Shown: positions 45,018-53,351 of the stretch, piece by piece | Numbering within the stretch: position 1 is the stretch's first letter | How the letters are laid out: each line of letters starts with the position of its first letter | Assembly (NCBI RefSeq): GCF_018131075.1 | Contig: NZ_JAFCLS010000048.1 | Coordinates: forward strand, 1-64,000 | Source of the DNA: Bradyrhizobium sp. JYMT SZCCT0428 | Lineage (GTDB): Bacteria > Pseudomonadota > Alphaproteobacteria > Rhizobiales > Xanthobacteraceae | Length of the DNA stretch: 64,000 nucleotides | Direction: 5' to 3' | Position numbers and translations under genes: made by a program | Notes under the pieces: generated by a model | The model's database searches: none | The model's input: only the letters and a program-made list of their open reading frames with translations | What the model was told of the DNA's origin: nothing

Positions 45018-45236
45018 GGGCCGAATATCTCCACCGCCGCAAGCCCTTAGGGGCAAAACGGTCGGTTACGTGTGGCGGTCGAAAGAAGCGCTTGCGAGAT
45101 ACCACATCGGCCCGGGCCGGCCAAGCATTTGCGGTATCCGTCTGATATTTATGCAAGATATGGTGGGGATGGCGGGGATGCCAGTCCCGGGCAAATAACC
45201 CACCGTCGCCCCGGCCTAGGGCCGGGCCACCCGTTC

Positions 45237-45310
45237 GTCATTCCGGGGCGATGCAAAGCATCGAACCCGGAATCTCGAGGTTCCGGGTTCGCTTCGCGCC
45301 CCGGAACGAC
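45237..45310. repeat. Palindromic repeat with GTCATTCCGGGGCG arms
   Basis: GTCATTCCGGGGCGATGC faces CGCGCCCCGGAACGAC, with inner GAACCCGGAATC / GGTTCCGGGTTC. It lies between GST and glyA. Confidence 0.8.
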
Positions 45311-45316
45311 ACGGAC

Positions 45317-45943
45317 CTACTTCGCGAACCGGTACGCCCCGCCCTTCTCCACACTGCGCTGGAACGCCGGGCGCGCGTGCATGCGCGTCAGCCAGGCCGC
45401 CAGGTTCGGATACGGGGCAAGCTTTTCGAACACCTTTGCCATCTCGCCGACAAAGCTCATCTGGATGTCGGCCCCGGACAGCGACGGGCCGACGAAGAAC
45501 TCGCGCCCCTTCAGCGCGCGATCGACATAGCCGAGATGGTTGGCCAGTTCGCTGTCGATGCGCGGATGCAGCGGCGCGCCCGCCTCCTTCAGCCTGCCGA
45601 CATAGAGGTTCAGCATCAGCGGCAGCATCGCGGAGCCTTCCGAATAATGCAGCCACTCATTGTACGCCTCATAGTCGGCGCTGCCGGGCGCCGGCATCAT
45701 CGCGCCTTTTCCGTATTTGCGGATGATGTAGTCGACGATCGCACCGGACTCCGCGATCGTGGTGCCGCCATCGGTGATGACAGGCGACTTGCCGAGCGGA
45801 TGGATCGCCGTCAGTTCCGGCGGCGCCAGCCGCGTCGTGGCATCGCGCTGATAGCGCTTCATCTCATAGGGCGTGCCGAGCTCTTCGAGCAGCCACAGGA
45901 TCCGCTGCGAGCGGGAGTCGTTGAGATGATGAACCGTGAGCAT
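45317..45943 (-). CDS. Glutathione S-transferase family protein
   Basis: This 208-residue protein has the thioredoxin-like N-terminal domain (VHHLNDSRSQRILWLLEELG, about 4-23; GKSPVITDGGTTIAESGAI, about 51-69, the glutathione gamma-Glu site) and a helical C-terminal domain (FFVGPSLSGADIQMSFVGEM). The motif HLNDSRSQR with Ser is typical of beta/theta-like bacterial GSTs. The substrate is unknown. ATG 45943 follows GAGGAAACTGCC. Confidence 0.88.
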   Translation of the reverse strand: MLTVHHLNDSRSQRILWLLEELGTPYEMKRYQRDATTRLAPPELTAIHPLGKSPVITDGGTTIAESGAIVDYIIRKYGKGAMMPAPGSADYEAYNEWLHYSEGSAMLPLMLNLYVGRLKEAGAPLHPRIDSELANHLGYVDRALKGREFFVGPSLSGADIQMSFVGEMAKVFEKLAPYPNLAAWLTRMHARPAFQRSVEKGGAYRFAK

Positions 45944-46001
45944 GGCAGTTTCCTCGAGGGGTTTCTTGTTAATGTTGTTGTTTAACAGAGATTTCTAACG
46001 C

Positions 46002-46079
46002 CGTCATTGCGAGCGAAGCGACGCAATCCATACTTTCGAGGGCGGATGCATGGATTGCTTCGCTTCGCTCGCAATGACG
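46002..46079. repeat. Palindromic repeat, family A, copy 4
   Basis: CGTCATTGCGAGCGAAGCGA at the left and TTCGCTTCGCTCGCAATGACG at the right. It lies in the divergent spacer between the GST gene and the ketopantoate-reductase-like gene. Confidence 0.9.
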
Positions 46080-46143
46080 AGGCGCAAACACACCTTTGCG
46101 TGGTATCGGCCTGCGGTGCTAGGTTTTCGCCAACGAGGAGAGA

Positions 46144-47073
46144 ATGATGCGAATTGCGATTGTCGGCACCGGCGGCGTAGGCGCCGGTTATGGAGCGGCG
46201 CTGGCGAAAGCCGGCGCGGATGTCACCTTCATCGCGCGCGGCGCGCATCTGGCGGCCATGAAGCGCGACGGATTGAAGGTTCAAAGCCAACGCGGCGACA
46301 TCCATCTGGTGCCGACACAGGCGACCGACAATCCCGCCGGGATCGGCAAGGTCGATTTCGTGCTGTTCTGCGTCAAGCTGTGGGACGTCGAAAGCGCGGG
46401 CGAAACCATCAAGCCGCTGATCGGACCCGATACGGCTGTCATCCCGCTGCAGAACGGCGTCGATGCCGCAGAAAGGCTGATCCCGATCCTGGGAAAAAAC
46501 GCCGTGATGGGCGGCGTCGCGCAGATCAGCGCGAACATCATAGCCCCCGGCGTGATCCAGCAGGTCGGCACCTTCATGCGCATGGTGTTCGGCGAACTCG
46601 ACGGCAGGAGCAGCCCGCGCGGCGAGGCATTTCTCGCGCTGTGCCTGAAGGCCGGCTTCGAGGCCAAGCTGAGCGACGCGATCCTCACCGAACTGTGGAT
46701 GAAGTTCATCCTGCTCGCCGCCAACGCCAGCGCGGTGGCGCTGGCGCGCCAGCCGATCGGTGCGCTCCGCGACGATCCTGACATTCGCCCCGTGCTGATG
46801 TCGGCCTACCGCGAAGTGATGGATGTCGGCCGCGCCTACGGCGTGGCGCTGCCGGACACGGCGGTGGAGACGATATCAGCATATTCCGACAGCCTGCCCG
46901 CGCATCAAAAGCCATCGATGGCGCTCGACCTCGAGCGCGGCAACCGGCTGGAGCTGCCCTGGCTCGGCGGCAAGGTGGCCGAGCTCGGCAAGAAGCTCGG
47001 CGTGCCGACGCCGACGCACAGCCTGATGTATGCGATGCTGAAGCCTTACATCATGGGCAGGCAGGCGGGTTGA
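46144..47073 (+). CDS. 2-dehydropantoate 2-reductase family protein
   Basis: This 309-residue protein has the NADP-binding GTGGVGAGYGAALAKAGADV (about 8-27), the Arg in IARGAHLAAM, the conserved LFCVKLWDVESA (about 77-88) and PLQNGVDAAERL. The C-terminal domain with LWMKFILLAANASAVALARQ carries the catalytic Lys. It could reduce ketopantoate for pantothenate or act on another 2-keto acid; being followed by an aldolase suggests a catabolic role. CGAGGAGAGA precedes ATG-ATG. Confidence 0.85.
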   Translation: MMRIAIVGTGGVGAGYGAALAKAGADVTFIARGAHLAAMKRDGLKVQSQRGDIHLVPTQATDNPAGIGKVDFVLFCVKLWDVESAGETIKPLIGPDTAVIPLQNGVDAAERLIPILGKNAVMGGVAQISANIIAPGVIQQVGTFMRMVFGELDGRSSPRGEAFLALCLKAGFEAKLSDAILTELWMKFILLAANASAVALARQPIGALRDDPDIRPVLMSAYREVMDVGRAYGVALPDTAVETISAYSDSLPAHQKPSMALDLERGNRLELPWLGGKVAELGKKLGVPTPTHSLMYAMLKPYIMGRQAG

Positions 47074-47174
47074 CGGAGCGCGCGAGGCGCCATGTCCTTT
47101 ACATCGCCAGACAGGTCGGCACTGTAGCCACCACTTTTGCGACGCGCCGCCATGCGCGACATCACGGAGAAGCT

Positions 47175-47975
47175 ATGCCGCTTGTCGAGAACGCCACGAT
47201 CAGGAAATTGCGGGCGGGCGGGCTCGCCCTCGGATTCGGCGTGCACCATTTGCGCACCGCGGCAGCGGGCATGATCGCTGCGGCGACCGGGCACGACTGG
47301 ATCTTCATTGACCTCGAGCACGGTGCATTTTCCCAGGATGACGTCGCGCAGATCTGCATCGCCGCGTTGCCGACCGGCATCACGCCGATCGTCCGAATTT
47401 GCGCAGGCGCGATTGATGAAGGCACGCGGGCGCTCGACAACGGCGCTGCCGGCGTCATCGTACCGCATGTCGATACGGTCGATCAGGCCCGGCGCATCGC
47501 TAGCGCGTTTCGTTATCCGCCTTTGGGATCGCGGAGCTGGGGCGGACCATCCGCTCTGTTCGGTTACAAGCCGCCAGGCGCCGCCGAGGCCCAGGCCGCC
47601 ATCAATCCGGAAATCCTGGTCGTCGCGATGATCGAGAGCCCCGAAGGCGTGGCCAATGCCGCCGGGATTGCCGCCGTCGATGGGATCGACGGATTGCTGA
47701 TCGGAACCTCCGACCTGACCGCAGAAATGGGTATTTCCGGTCAAATCCTGCATCCGCGTGTCGAGGAGGCCTACCGCAGCGTTGGCGCGGCGTGCCGCAA
47801 GGCAGGCAAATTCCTCGGCATGGGCGGCGTCTACGAACCGGACGCCATGAAGCATTACGCCGGTCTCGGCGCGCAGTTCATCCTGACGGGATCGGATCAC
47901 GCTTACATGCTGGCCGGCGCCAGTCTCAAGTCGGCTTCGTTGCGAAAGTTCGAAGCGGATCGCAAGGCGGGCTGA
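47175..47975 (+). CDS. HpcH/HpaI-family aldolase
   Basis: This 266-residue class II aldolase of the HpcH/HpaI (2-keto-3-deoxyglucarate type) family has the metal-binding DWIFIDLEHGAFSQDDV (about 38-54), PIVRICAGAID and MIESPEGVANAAGIAAVDG with the metal Glu (about 152). A YPPLGSRSWGG segment (Arg-Ser) is also typical. ATG 47175 has GGAGAAGCT before it; the in-frame ATG at 47070 overlaps the upstream stop and gives an atypical leader. It cleaves a 2-keto-4-hydroxy acid, product unknown. Confidence 0.88.
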   Translation: MPLVENATIRKLRAGGLALGFGVHHLRTAAAGMIAAATGHDWIFIDLEHGAFSQDDVAQICIAALPTGITPIVRICAGAIDEGTRALDNGAAGVIVPHVDTVDQARRIASAFRYPPLGSRSWGGPSALFGYKPPGAAEAQAAINPEILVVAMIESPEGVANAAGIAAVDGIDGLLIGTSDLTAEMGISGQILHPRVEEAYRSVGAACRKAGKFLGMGGVYEPDAMKHYAGLGAQFILTGSDHAYMLAGASLKSASLRKFEADRKAG

Positions 47976-47982
47976 GCTAGCC

Positions 47983-48204
47983 TCACATCCCCGTATAGCC
48001 TGCCTTCACCGGGTCGGTAGAGCCGTCGAGCTGGCGCAGATAGGTCAGGCCGCACACGGTCAGGCGGTGGGTGTCCTTTTCGCCGGCTTCGAACAGCGTC
48101 TTCACATAATCGGTCACCTTTTCGCGCGCTTCATCGTTCGCGGCAGAGCTGCGGTTCACCAGCAGGTCGTAGGTGTGCATGATGCGGTCGATGGCGGCTT
48201 CCAT
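47983..48204 (-). CDS. Small hypothetical protein
   Basis: The 73-residue protein begins MEAAIDRIMHTYDLLVNRSS and has a helical, charged middle (EAREKVTDYVKTLFEAGEKD), then LTVCGLTYLRQLDG. It is 18 bp downstream of the next small gene on the same strand, so the two probably form one transcript. I know no function for either. Confidence 0.6.
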   Translation of the reverse strand: MEAAIDRIMHTYDLLVNRSSAANDEAREKVTDYVKTLFEAGEKDTHRLTVCGLTYLRQLDGSTDPVKAGYTGM

Positions 48205-48222
48205 GAAGTACTCCGGTCGGGG

Positions 48223-48450
48223 TCAGGCGATGTAGGTTTCGGCTTCGAATTTGGCGATCGCCTTGTTGGCGAGGCGGATCTTATTGAGTTCGCCGCGCTG
48301 AAACATCTGCACGATGATTTCGAGCAGCCGCTCGTCGGTGGCGAAACTATCCGGGATGGCGCCGGTGCTGCGGAGATAGTTCGAAGCGATGGCGTAAGCG
48401 TCGCCCACCACCTCGACATTCATCAGCCGCAATCCGCGCTCGACGAGCAT
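48223..48450 (-). CDS. Small hypothetical protein
   Basis: The 75-residue protein contains VEVVGDAYAIASNYLRSTG, DERLLEIIVQMFQRGELN and a C-terminal helix RLANKAIAKFEAE. An ATG at 48423 (MNVEVVGD) is an alternative start. Mostly helical, no signal peptide or membrane segment. It precedes the other small gene with the same orientation. Confidence 0.6.
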   Translation of the reverse strand: MLVERGLRLMNVEVVGDAYAIASNYLRSTGAIPDSFATDERLLEIIVQMFQRGELNKIRLANKAIAKFEAETYIA

Positions 48451-48690
48451 GTTCTTCGGTCCCCGTGTCAGCAGCGATAATGCGCGAGCCCGGCAGAAGT
48501 TCCATTCCGGGAAACCGGTTTTTGGGTGGCGCGCGCCAATTCTTGCGTCGCCTTAGAATTGAGATGCAGCTTGTTGTTTTGATGCGCTTTATCGGGTAAA
48601 ACTGTGTCCGCCATCACTCGAAGCGGCTATGCCCGAAACACTTCTTGCGCGCGTCGCGAAGGATGAATCCGCTCCACTCGATACTGAGAC

Positions 48691-48735
48691 CCAAAAAGCA
48701 AAACGCACCGGATCCGGTAACCCGGAGCCGATGCG
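48691..48735 (-). terminator. Terminator downstream of ldtR
   Basis: Fourteen-bp stem CGCACCGGATCCGG / CCGGAGCCGATGCG with two mismatches and a 4-base loop. On the minus strand it runs into TTTTGCTTTTTGG. It is 155 bp past the ldtR stop. Confidence 0.65.
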
Positions 48736-48826
48736 CCTTGGGCAGGGCTTACTGCCTTGCCAGTTCATGATCCGCTGTTGGCTGCCGGTCTTTTGAGTGG
48801 CCGGCTTGGCCGCGGATTCGAATTCT

Positions 48827-48884
48827 TATTTGACGCGTTTTCTTCACGCGAACCGGAAGTCCACTTCGCTCGAAAACGCTATGT
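48827..48884. repeat. Palindromic repeat with GACGCGTTTTCTTCACGCGAAC
   Basis: This element carries GACGCGTTTTCTTCACGCG followed by CACTTCGCTCGAAAACGC. It is a frequent intergenic element in Bradyrhizobium-type genomes; a related short version GACGCGTTTTCGCTCGAAAACGCC lies at 2884-2907. The rest of the 439-bp gap 48451-48889 holds the terminator above and no convincing gene. Confidence 0.65.
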
Positions 48885-48889
48885 AAATC

Positions 48890-49405
48890 TCAAAGCCGAT
48901 ACAGGATCTGGTCGGTCCAGAACCGCTCGAGCCGGTGCAGCGACTTGTTCAGCGTCGCGAACTCCTCGTTCGAGATGCCGCCGACCTGCTCCACGGTCTT
49001 GACGTGCTTCTGATAGAGCGCGTCGACGATCTTGCGGATTTCCTGGCCCTGCGAGGTCAGACGGATGCGGACCGAGCGGCGATCAACGCGCGAACGCTGA
49101 TGATCGAGGAAGCCGAGTTCGACGAGCTTCTTCAGATTGTAGGAGACGTTGGAGCCGAGGTAATAGCCGCGCGTGCGCAGCTCGCCCGCGGTCAATTCCT
49201 TGTCGCCGATGTTATAGAGCAGCAGCGCCTGCACCGAGTTGATATCGGCGCGGCCGCGGCGATCGAATTCATCCTTGATCACGTCAAGCAGCCGGCGATG
49301 CAGCCGCTCCACCAAAGTCAATGCTTCAAGATAGAGCGGCTGCACCGGAGCTTGACCGGCAGAGCGTTCAGCGGTTTCCACCGCCGTTGCAACGGCTTTC
49401 ATCAT
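48890..49405 (-). CDS. LdtR-type MarR-family regulator
   Basis: This 171-residue regulator belongs to the LdtR group of MarR proteins, which in Liberibacter and Sinorhizobium control an L,D-transpeptidase gene and osmotic tolerance. Markers: RLHRRLLDVIKDEFDRRGRADINSVQALLLYNIG (about 35-68) and the recognition helix region TRGYYLGSNVSYNLKKLVELGF with wing QRSRVDRRSVRIRLT. AGGGGAATGTC precedes the ATG. No ldt gene is adjacent in this window, so its targets must be elsewhere. Confidence 0.85.
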   Translation of the reverse strand: MMKAVATAVETAERSAGQAPVQPLYLEALTLVERLHRRLLDVIKDEFDRRGRADINSVQALLLYNIGDKELTAGELRTRGYYLGSNVSYNLKKLVELGFLDHQRSRVDRRSVRIRLTSQGQEIRKIVDALYQKHVKTVEQVGGISNEEFATLNKSLHRLERFWTDQILYRL

Positions 49406-49809
49406 GACATTCCCCTGTTGTCGTTTTTATCGACTTATTCGACGAAACTTTTGTCCCGCCTGATAGCTTCAACTTAAGGGGGCCGTTTGAAGATCCGCTT
49501 AAATAAGACAATAAAGAGATCATGAATTTAAGACAGTGAATCGCGGATTAAGCCCATGGATAAAGGGCTTTTCGCAAGATTTCATTGACGGTGGCAGGCC
49601 TCTGTTCACGCTTCGTCTGGCAGGGTTGTCGCATTCCAAAACAGGTTCGTTTGAATTCGAAACGCCTGGGTAACCGACGTGGGGGAACCCTTTACGGTGA
49701 CTGAAAAGTTACCGCCAAAATCGTCGAAAATCTTATGGGAATGCATGGCGCGTTTTGGGACGCGCGCCATCAAATCAGGATGCGGTCGTTAAGATCAGCG
49801 CGTGGCGTG
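49406..49809. other. 404-bp gap between ldtR and the DUF6163 gene
   Basis: I find no credible gene on either strand. The ldtR promoter must lie in the left part, which is unusually AT-rich around 49497-49545 (AATAAGACAATAAAG). A TTCGTTTGAATTCGAAACG imperfect palindrome (about 49646-49664) is the only local symmetry. A regulatory RNA is possible but not shown. Confidence 0.45.
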
Positions 49810-50292
49810 CTATGGCGGCCGTTCGCGCGCGGCCATCCAGGCGAGTGCGAGGTAGGCTGCCAGCATCACGGCTTCGACGCCGACCACCGTCAGGCTGCCG
49901 CCGTAGATGCCTGGAAACATCAGCTCGATCACCGCCATCGACACCACTGTCGTGAGCCACACCACCGCGCCCCAGGGCGTCGCAAGCCACAGACCGACGG
50001 CGGCGACGAGTTCGATCACGGCGAAATAGATCGTCGCGGTCTGCCAGGCCATCGACTGGTTTTCGAACGCCTCTTCCTCGCCGCCGATGAAACCGGTCAC
50101 CTGCGCCCAATGGTAAAGGCCCTTGGCGATCGAGATGACCGCCATGATGCGCAGGAACAGCACCAGTCGCCGGGTCCACGCGTTGTCATCAGGCTCGATC
50201 CGCTCGGAAGAGATCGCCGCCACTGACATCGCATTGTCCCGGGCATTGTCCCTGTTATCCCGCGACGGGTCGCGCGCGGAGGTGTCAGACAT
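49810..50292 (-). CDS. DUF6163-type membrane protein
   Basis: This 160-residue protein has a hydrophilic N-terminus with Asp-Asn-Arg repeats (RDNRDNARDN), then four hydrophobic segments: FLRIMAVISIAKGLYHWAQV, YFAVIELVAAVGLWLAT, GAVVWLTTVVSMAVIELMF and VVGVEAVMLAAYLALAW. I recognise it as the DUF6163 family of small membrane proteins in Bradyrhizobium relatives; function unknown. It is divergent from hemB. Confidence 0.7.
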   Translation of the reverse strand: MSDTSARDPSRDNRDNARDNAMSVAAISSERIEPDDNAWTRRLVLFLRIMAVISIAKGLYHWAQVTGFIGGEEEAFENQSMAWQTATIYFAVIELVAAVGLWLATPWGAVVWLTTVVSMAVIELMFPGIYGGSLTVVGVEAVMLAAYLALAWMAARERPP

Positions 50293-50489
50293 GAGAATCG
50301 GTGCTCACAGGCGAAAACGGGTCCTTATAGGCGGAGTCTTGGTATAGGCAGAGTCTTGGCCCGCCGGGGCGGCAAAATCAATTGCCGCCGGCGCAAATCA
50401 AGCTGCGGTGACGCGGCCGTTCCGGAATGCTAGAATTAGACCAGGTCCAAATCAGGCCAAATCAGCCTTCCGCCGGGGAGTACCATCAT

Positions 50490-51551
50490 ATGGCGATCAA
50501 ATTCGGGCGTCCGATCGAAATGCGCGACGCACCGCGGCACCAGACCGCCCTCACCTACGCCCCGCTCGACCTCGCGATCCGCCCCCGGCGCAACCGCAAG
50601 GCCGAATGGGCGCGGCGGATGGTGCGGGAAAACGTGCTGACGACCGACGATCTGATCTGGCCGTTGTTCATCGTCGGTGGCCACAATACCCGCACCGCGG
50701 TCGCCTCGATGCCCGGCATCGACCGCATCACTGTCGATCAGGCGGTCCGTGATGCCGAGCGCGCGGCGAAGCTGAACATCCCCTGCATCGCGCTGTTCCC
50801 CTATACAGACCCTTCGCTGCGCGACGAACAGGGGTCCGAGGCGCTGAACCCGGACAACCTCGTCTGCCAGTCGGTGCGCGCTATCAAGAAGGAATTCCCG
50901 GGCCTTGGCGTGCTCTGCGACGTCGCGCTGGATCCCTTCACCAGCCACGGCCATGACGGCTTGATCGAGGACGGCAGAATCCTCAACGACGAAACCGTCG
51001 CCGTGCTGGTCCGGCAGGCGCTGGTGCAGGCCGAAGCCGGCTGCGACGTGATCGCGCCTTCCGACATGATGGACGGCCGCGTCGGTGCGATCCGCGAGGC
51101 GCTGGACGATGAAGGCTTTACCGACGTGCAGATCATGTCCTACGCGGCGAAGTATGCCTCCGCCTTCTACGGCCCGTTCCGCGATGCCATCGGTTCGGCA
51201 AAGACGCTGACCGGCGACAAGCGCACCTATCAGATGGACAGCGCCAATTCCAATGAGGCGCTGCGCGAGGTCGAACTCGACATCGCCGAAGGCGCCGACA
51301 TGGTGATGGTGAAGCCCGGCATGCCCTATCTCGACATCGTGCGGCGGGTAAAGGACACCTTTGCGATGCCGACCTTCGTGTACCAGGTGTCGGGCGAGTA
51401 CGCGATGATCGCGGCAGCCGCCGGCAATGGCTGGATCGACGGCGAACGCGCGATGATGGAGAGCCTGCTCGCCTTCAAGCGCGCCGGCGCCGACGGTATT
51501 TTGACGTACTTTGCGCCGAAGGCGGCGGAGAAGATCAAGGCGGAGAGCTGA
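50490..51551 (+). CDS. hemB: Delta-aminolevulinic acid dehydratase (porphobilinogen synthase)
   Basis: This 353-residue enzyme joins two 5-aminolevulinates to porphobilinogen in heme synthesis. Conserved parts: LIWPLFIVGG, SMPGIDRITVDQAV, LCDVALDPFTSHGHDGL (about 152-168; Asp-rich metal site typical of Mg-dependent alphaproteobacterial HemB), APSDMMDGRVGAIREAL with the first Lys region, and MVKPGMPYLD containing the Schiff-base Lys. ATG 50490 follows CGGGGAGTACC; the upstream frame looks non-coding. A perfect GGGGCCGGT/ACCGGCCCC palindrome touches the stop. Confidence 0.96.
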   Translation: MAIKFGRPIEMRDAPRHQTALTYAPLDLAIRPRRNRKAEWARRMVRENVLTTDDLIWPLFIVGGHNTRTAVASMPGIDRITVDQAVRDAERAAKLNIPCIALFPYTDPSLRDEQGSEALNPDNLVCQSVRAIKKEFPGLGVLCDVALDPFTSHGHDGLIEDGRILNDETVAVLVRQALVQAEAGCDVIAPSDMMDGRVGAIREALDDEGFTDVQIMSYAAKYASAFYGPFRDAIGSAKTLTGDKRTYQMDSANSNEALREVELDIAEGADMVMVKPGMPYLDIVRRVKDTFAMPTFVYQVSGEYAMIAAAAGNGWIDGERAMMESLLAFKRAGADGILTYFAPKAAEKIKAES

Positions 51552-51581
51552 GGGGCCGGTAACCGGCCCCTGCCCTCTCAA

Positions 51582-51667
51582 CGTCATTGCGAGCGTAGCG
51601 AAGCAATCCATCGTGCGGCATGCGCGGATGGATGGATTGCTTCGTCGCTTTGCTCCTCGCAATGACG
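51582..51667. repeat. Palindromic repeat, family A, copy 5
   Basis: CGTCATTGCGAGCGTAGCGA at the left and TTGCTCCTCGCAATGACG at the right. It follows hemB and its stop-codon palindrome. Confidence 0.9.
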
Positions 51668-51846
51668 GCCCTAAACGGCGAGCAACTAACTCCCAGCCCC
51701 CGAATCGCCTGAATATTGCCGTTTCGTAACCGTCGCAGGGCTTGCGCGCGCGGGGGCGGTTCCCATGTCTCGGCTGAATGTCTTGGCTTGGTGTCTTGGC
51801 TTGGTGTGTTGGCTTGCGGGAATATGCACGGTCTGGAGGATTGATC

Positions 51847-52395
51847 ATGTCGTATAGCGGTTCGGGTAATACCGGTGGCGGCTGGCGTAACGATGGCGGC
51901 GTGCAGCCGCATGCGTTCGACCCCGATTTGCAGCCGGAACTGTTTCGCGGCCTGCTGACGCGGCGGGTATTCGCGTTCCTGATCGACCTCGTCGTGCTGT
52001 CGGTCCCTGTCATCCTCGGCTACCTCTTCATCGCGGTGTTCGGCCTGATCACGCTTGGGCTCGGCTGGGCGCTGTTCTGGCTGGCCTGGCCGGCCACGAT
52101 CGTCTGGGCCATCGTCTATTACGGCTCTTCCCTCGGCGGGCCGCATTCGGCGACTGTGGGCATGCGCGCGATGGATCTGGAACTGCGCACCTGGTACGGC
52201 GCGCCGGGCTATTTCGTGCTCGGCGCCACCCATGCCGTGCTGTTCTGGGTGTCGATCTCGTTCCTGACGCCGCTGGTGCTCCTGATCGGCTTGTTCAATG
52301 GCCGCCGGCGATTGCTGCACGACATCGTGCTGGGAACCGTTGTCATCAACAGCTCGGTTCGCACACAGGTTGTACCTCCGGCACGCGCCTATTGA
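51847..52395 (+). CDS. RDD-family membrane protein
   Basis: This 182-residue protein has the RDD pattern: RGLLTRRVFAFLIDLVVLSV (about 38-57) with the Arg and the Asp in the first helix, then a second hydrophobic stretch, and GMRAMDLELRTWYG before a third helix and GRRRLLHDIVLG at the end. RDD proteins are small inner-membrane proteins, some proposed as ion exchangers; function here is unknown. ATG 51847 follows CTGGAGGATTGATC. It sits between hemB and bpt, a conserved order. Confidence 0.85.
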   Translation: MSYSGSGNTGGGWRNDGGVQPHAFDPDLQPELFRGLLTRRVFAFLIDLVVLSVPVILGYLFIAVFGLITLGLGWALFWLAWPATIVWAIVYYGSSLGGPHSATVGMRAMDLELRTWYGAPGYFVLGATHAVLFWVSISFLTPLVLLIGLFNGRRRLLHDIVLGTVVINSSVRTQVVPPARAY

Positions 52396-52555
52396 GGGGA
52401 TGTCACACGCCAAAGCGATTGACCGTCAGCCCCCGCGGCGCGATGCTGAGGTTTGTTCGGCCCGGATCAGGATCGGGGCCGAACTTTGTGCCACCGGTAC
52501 CAATTGTTCACCGGATAGCGTTATCGTTCGTGTTTCGGAGGCCTGACGACCCGAC

Positions 52556-53332
52556 GTGACCCAGCATTCGCGTGATACCCCGCAGTTTTACCTGACGGCG
52601 CCCTCGCCCTGCCCCTATCTGCCGGGACGGCACGAGCGCAAGGTGTTCACGCATCTGGTCGGCGACAAGGCCGGCGATCTCAACGACCTCCTCACCCATG
52701 GCGGCTTCCGCCGCAGCCAGTCGATCGCCTACCGGCCGGCCTGCGACCAGTGCCGCGCCTGCGTTTCCGTGCGCGTCGTCGCCAACGAATTCCGGCCCTC
52801 GCGCAATTTCCGCAAAATTCTCGCGCGCAATGCCGACATCATCGGCGAGCAGCGCAGCGCGGTGCCGACCTCGGAACAATATTCGGTGTTCCGCGCCTAT
52901 CTCGATCGCCGCCACCGCCATGGCGGCATGGCCGACATGACCGTGCTCGACTATGCCATGATGGTGGAAGACAGCCACGTCGAAACCCGCATCATCGAAT
53001 ACCGCAAGCGCAACGTCGATTCCGGCATCACCGGCCGCGGCGAGGATTTGATCGCCGTCGCGTTGACTGACGTGCTCAGCGACGGGCTGTCGATGGTGTA
53101 TTCGTTCTTCGAGCCGTCGGAGCAAAGCCGCTCGCTCGGCACCTTCATGATCCTCGACCACATCACGCGCGCAAGGCGGCTGGGGCTGCCTTACGTCTAT
53201 CTCGGCTACTGGATCGAGGGCTCCAAGAAGATGGACTACAAGGGCCGCTTCCTGCCGCAACAGCGGCTGGCGCCCTCAGGCTGGCTGCGCATCGACGCGT
53301 CAGGCGAAGTGCTGACCGAGCCGCAGGATTAG
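52556..53332 (+). CDS. bpt: Aspartate/glutamate leucyltransferase (Bpt) of the N-end rule
   Basis: This 258-residue protein adds leucine from leucyl-tRNA to proteins with N-terminal Asp or Glu, marking them for ClpAP. It has the N-terminal CPYLPGRHERKVFTHL (about 18-33), the conserved Cys pair CDQCRACVSVRV (about 63-74), and the GNAT-like parts YLGYWIEGSKKMDYKGRFLP (about 220-239). GTG 52556 is the start. It is commonly annotated arginyltransferase in this group; the Bpt name is my preference. Confidence 0.9.
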   Translation: MTQHSRDTPQFYLTAPSPCPYLPGRHERKVFTHLVGDKAGDLNDLLTHGGFRRSQSIAYRPACDQCRACVSVRVVANEFRPSRNFRKILARNADIIGEQRSAVPTSEQYSVFRAYLDRRHRHGGMADMTVLDYAMMVEDSHVETRIIEYRKRNVDSGITGRGEDLIAVALTDVLSDGLSMVYSFFEPSEQSRSLGTFMILDHITRARRLGLPYVYLGYWIEGSKKMDYKGRFLPQQRLAPSGWLRIDASGEVLTEPQD

Positions 53333-53351
53333 GGGTACGGGTTCAGCGCTG

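Noticed and set aside
49735..50226. A plus-strand frame opposite the DUF6163 gene
   Set aside because: His/Arg-rich shadow; the minus-strand frame has four membrane segments in a recognisable layout.
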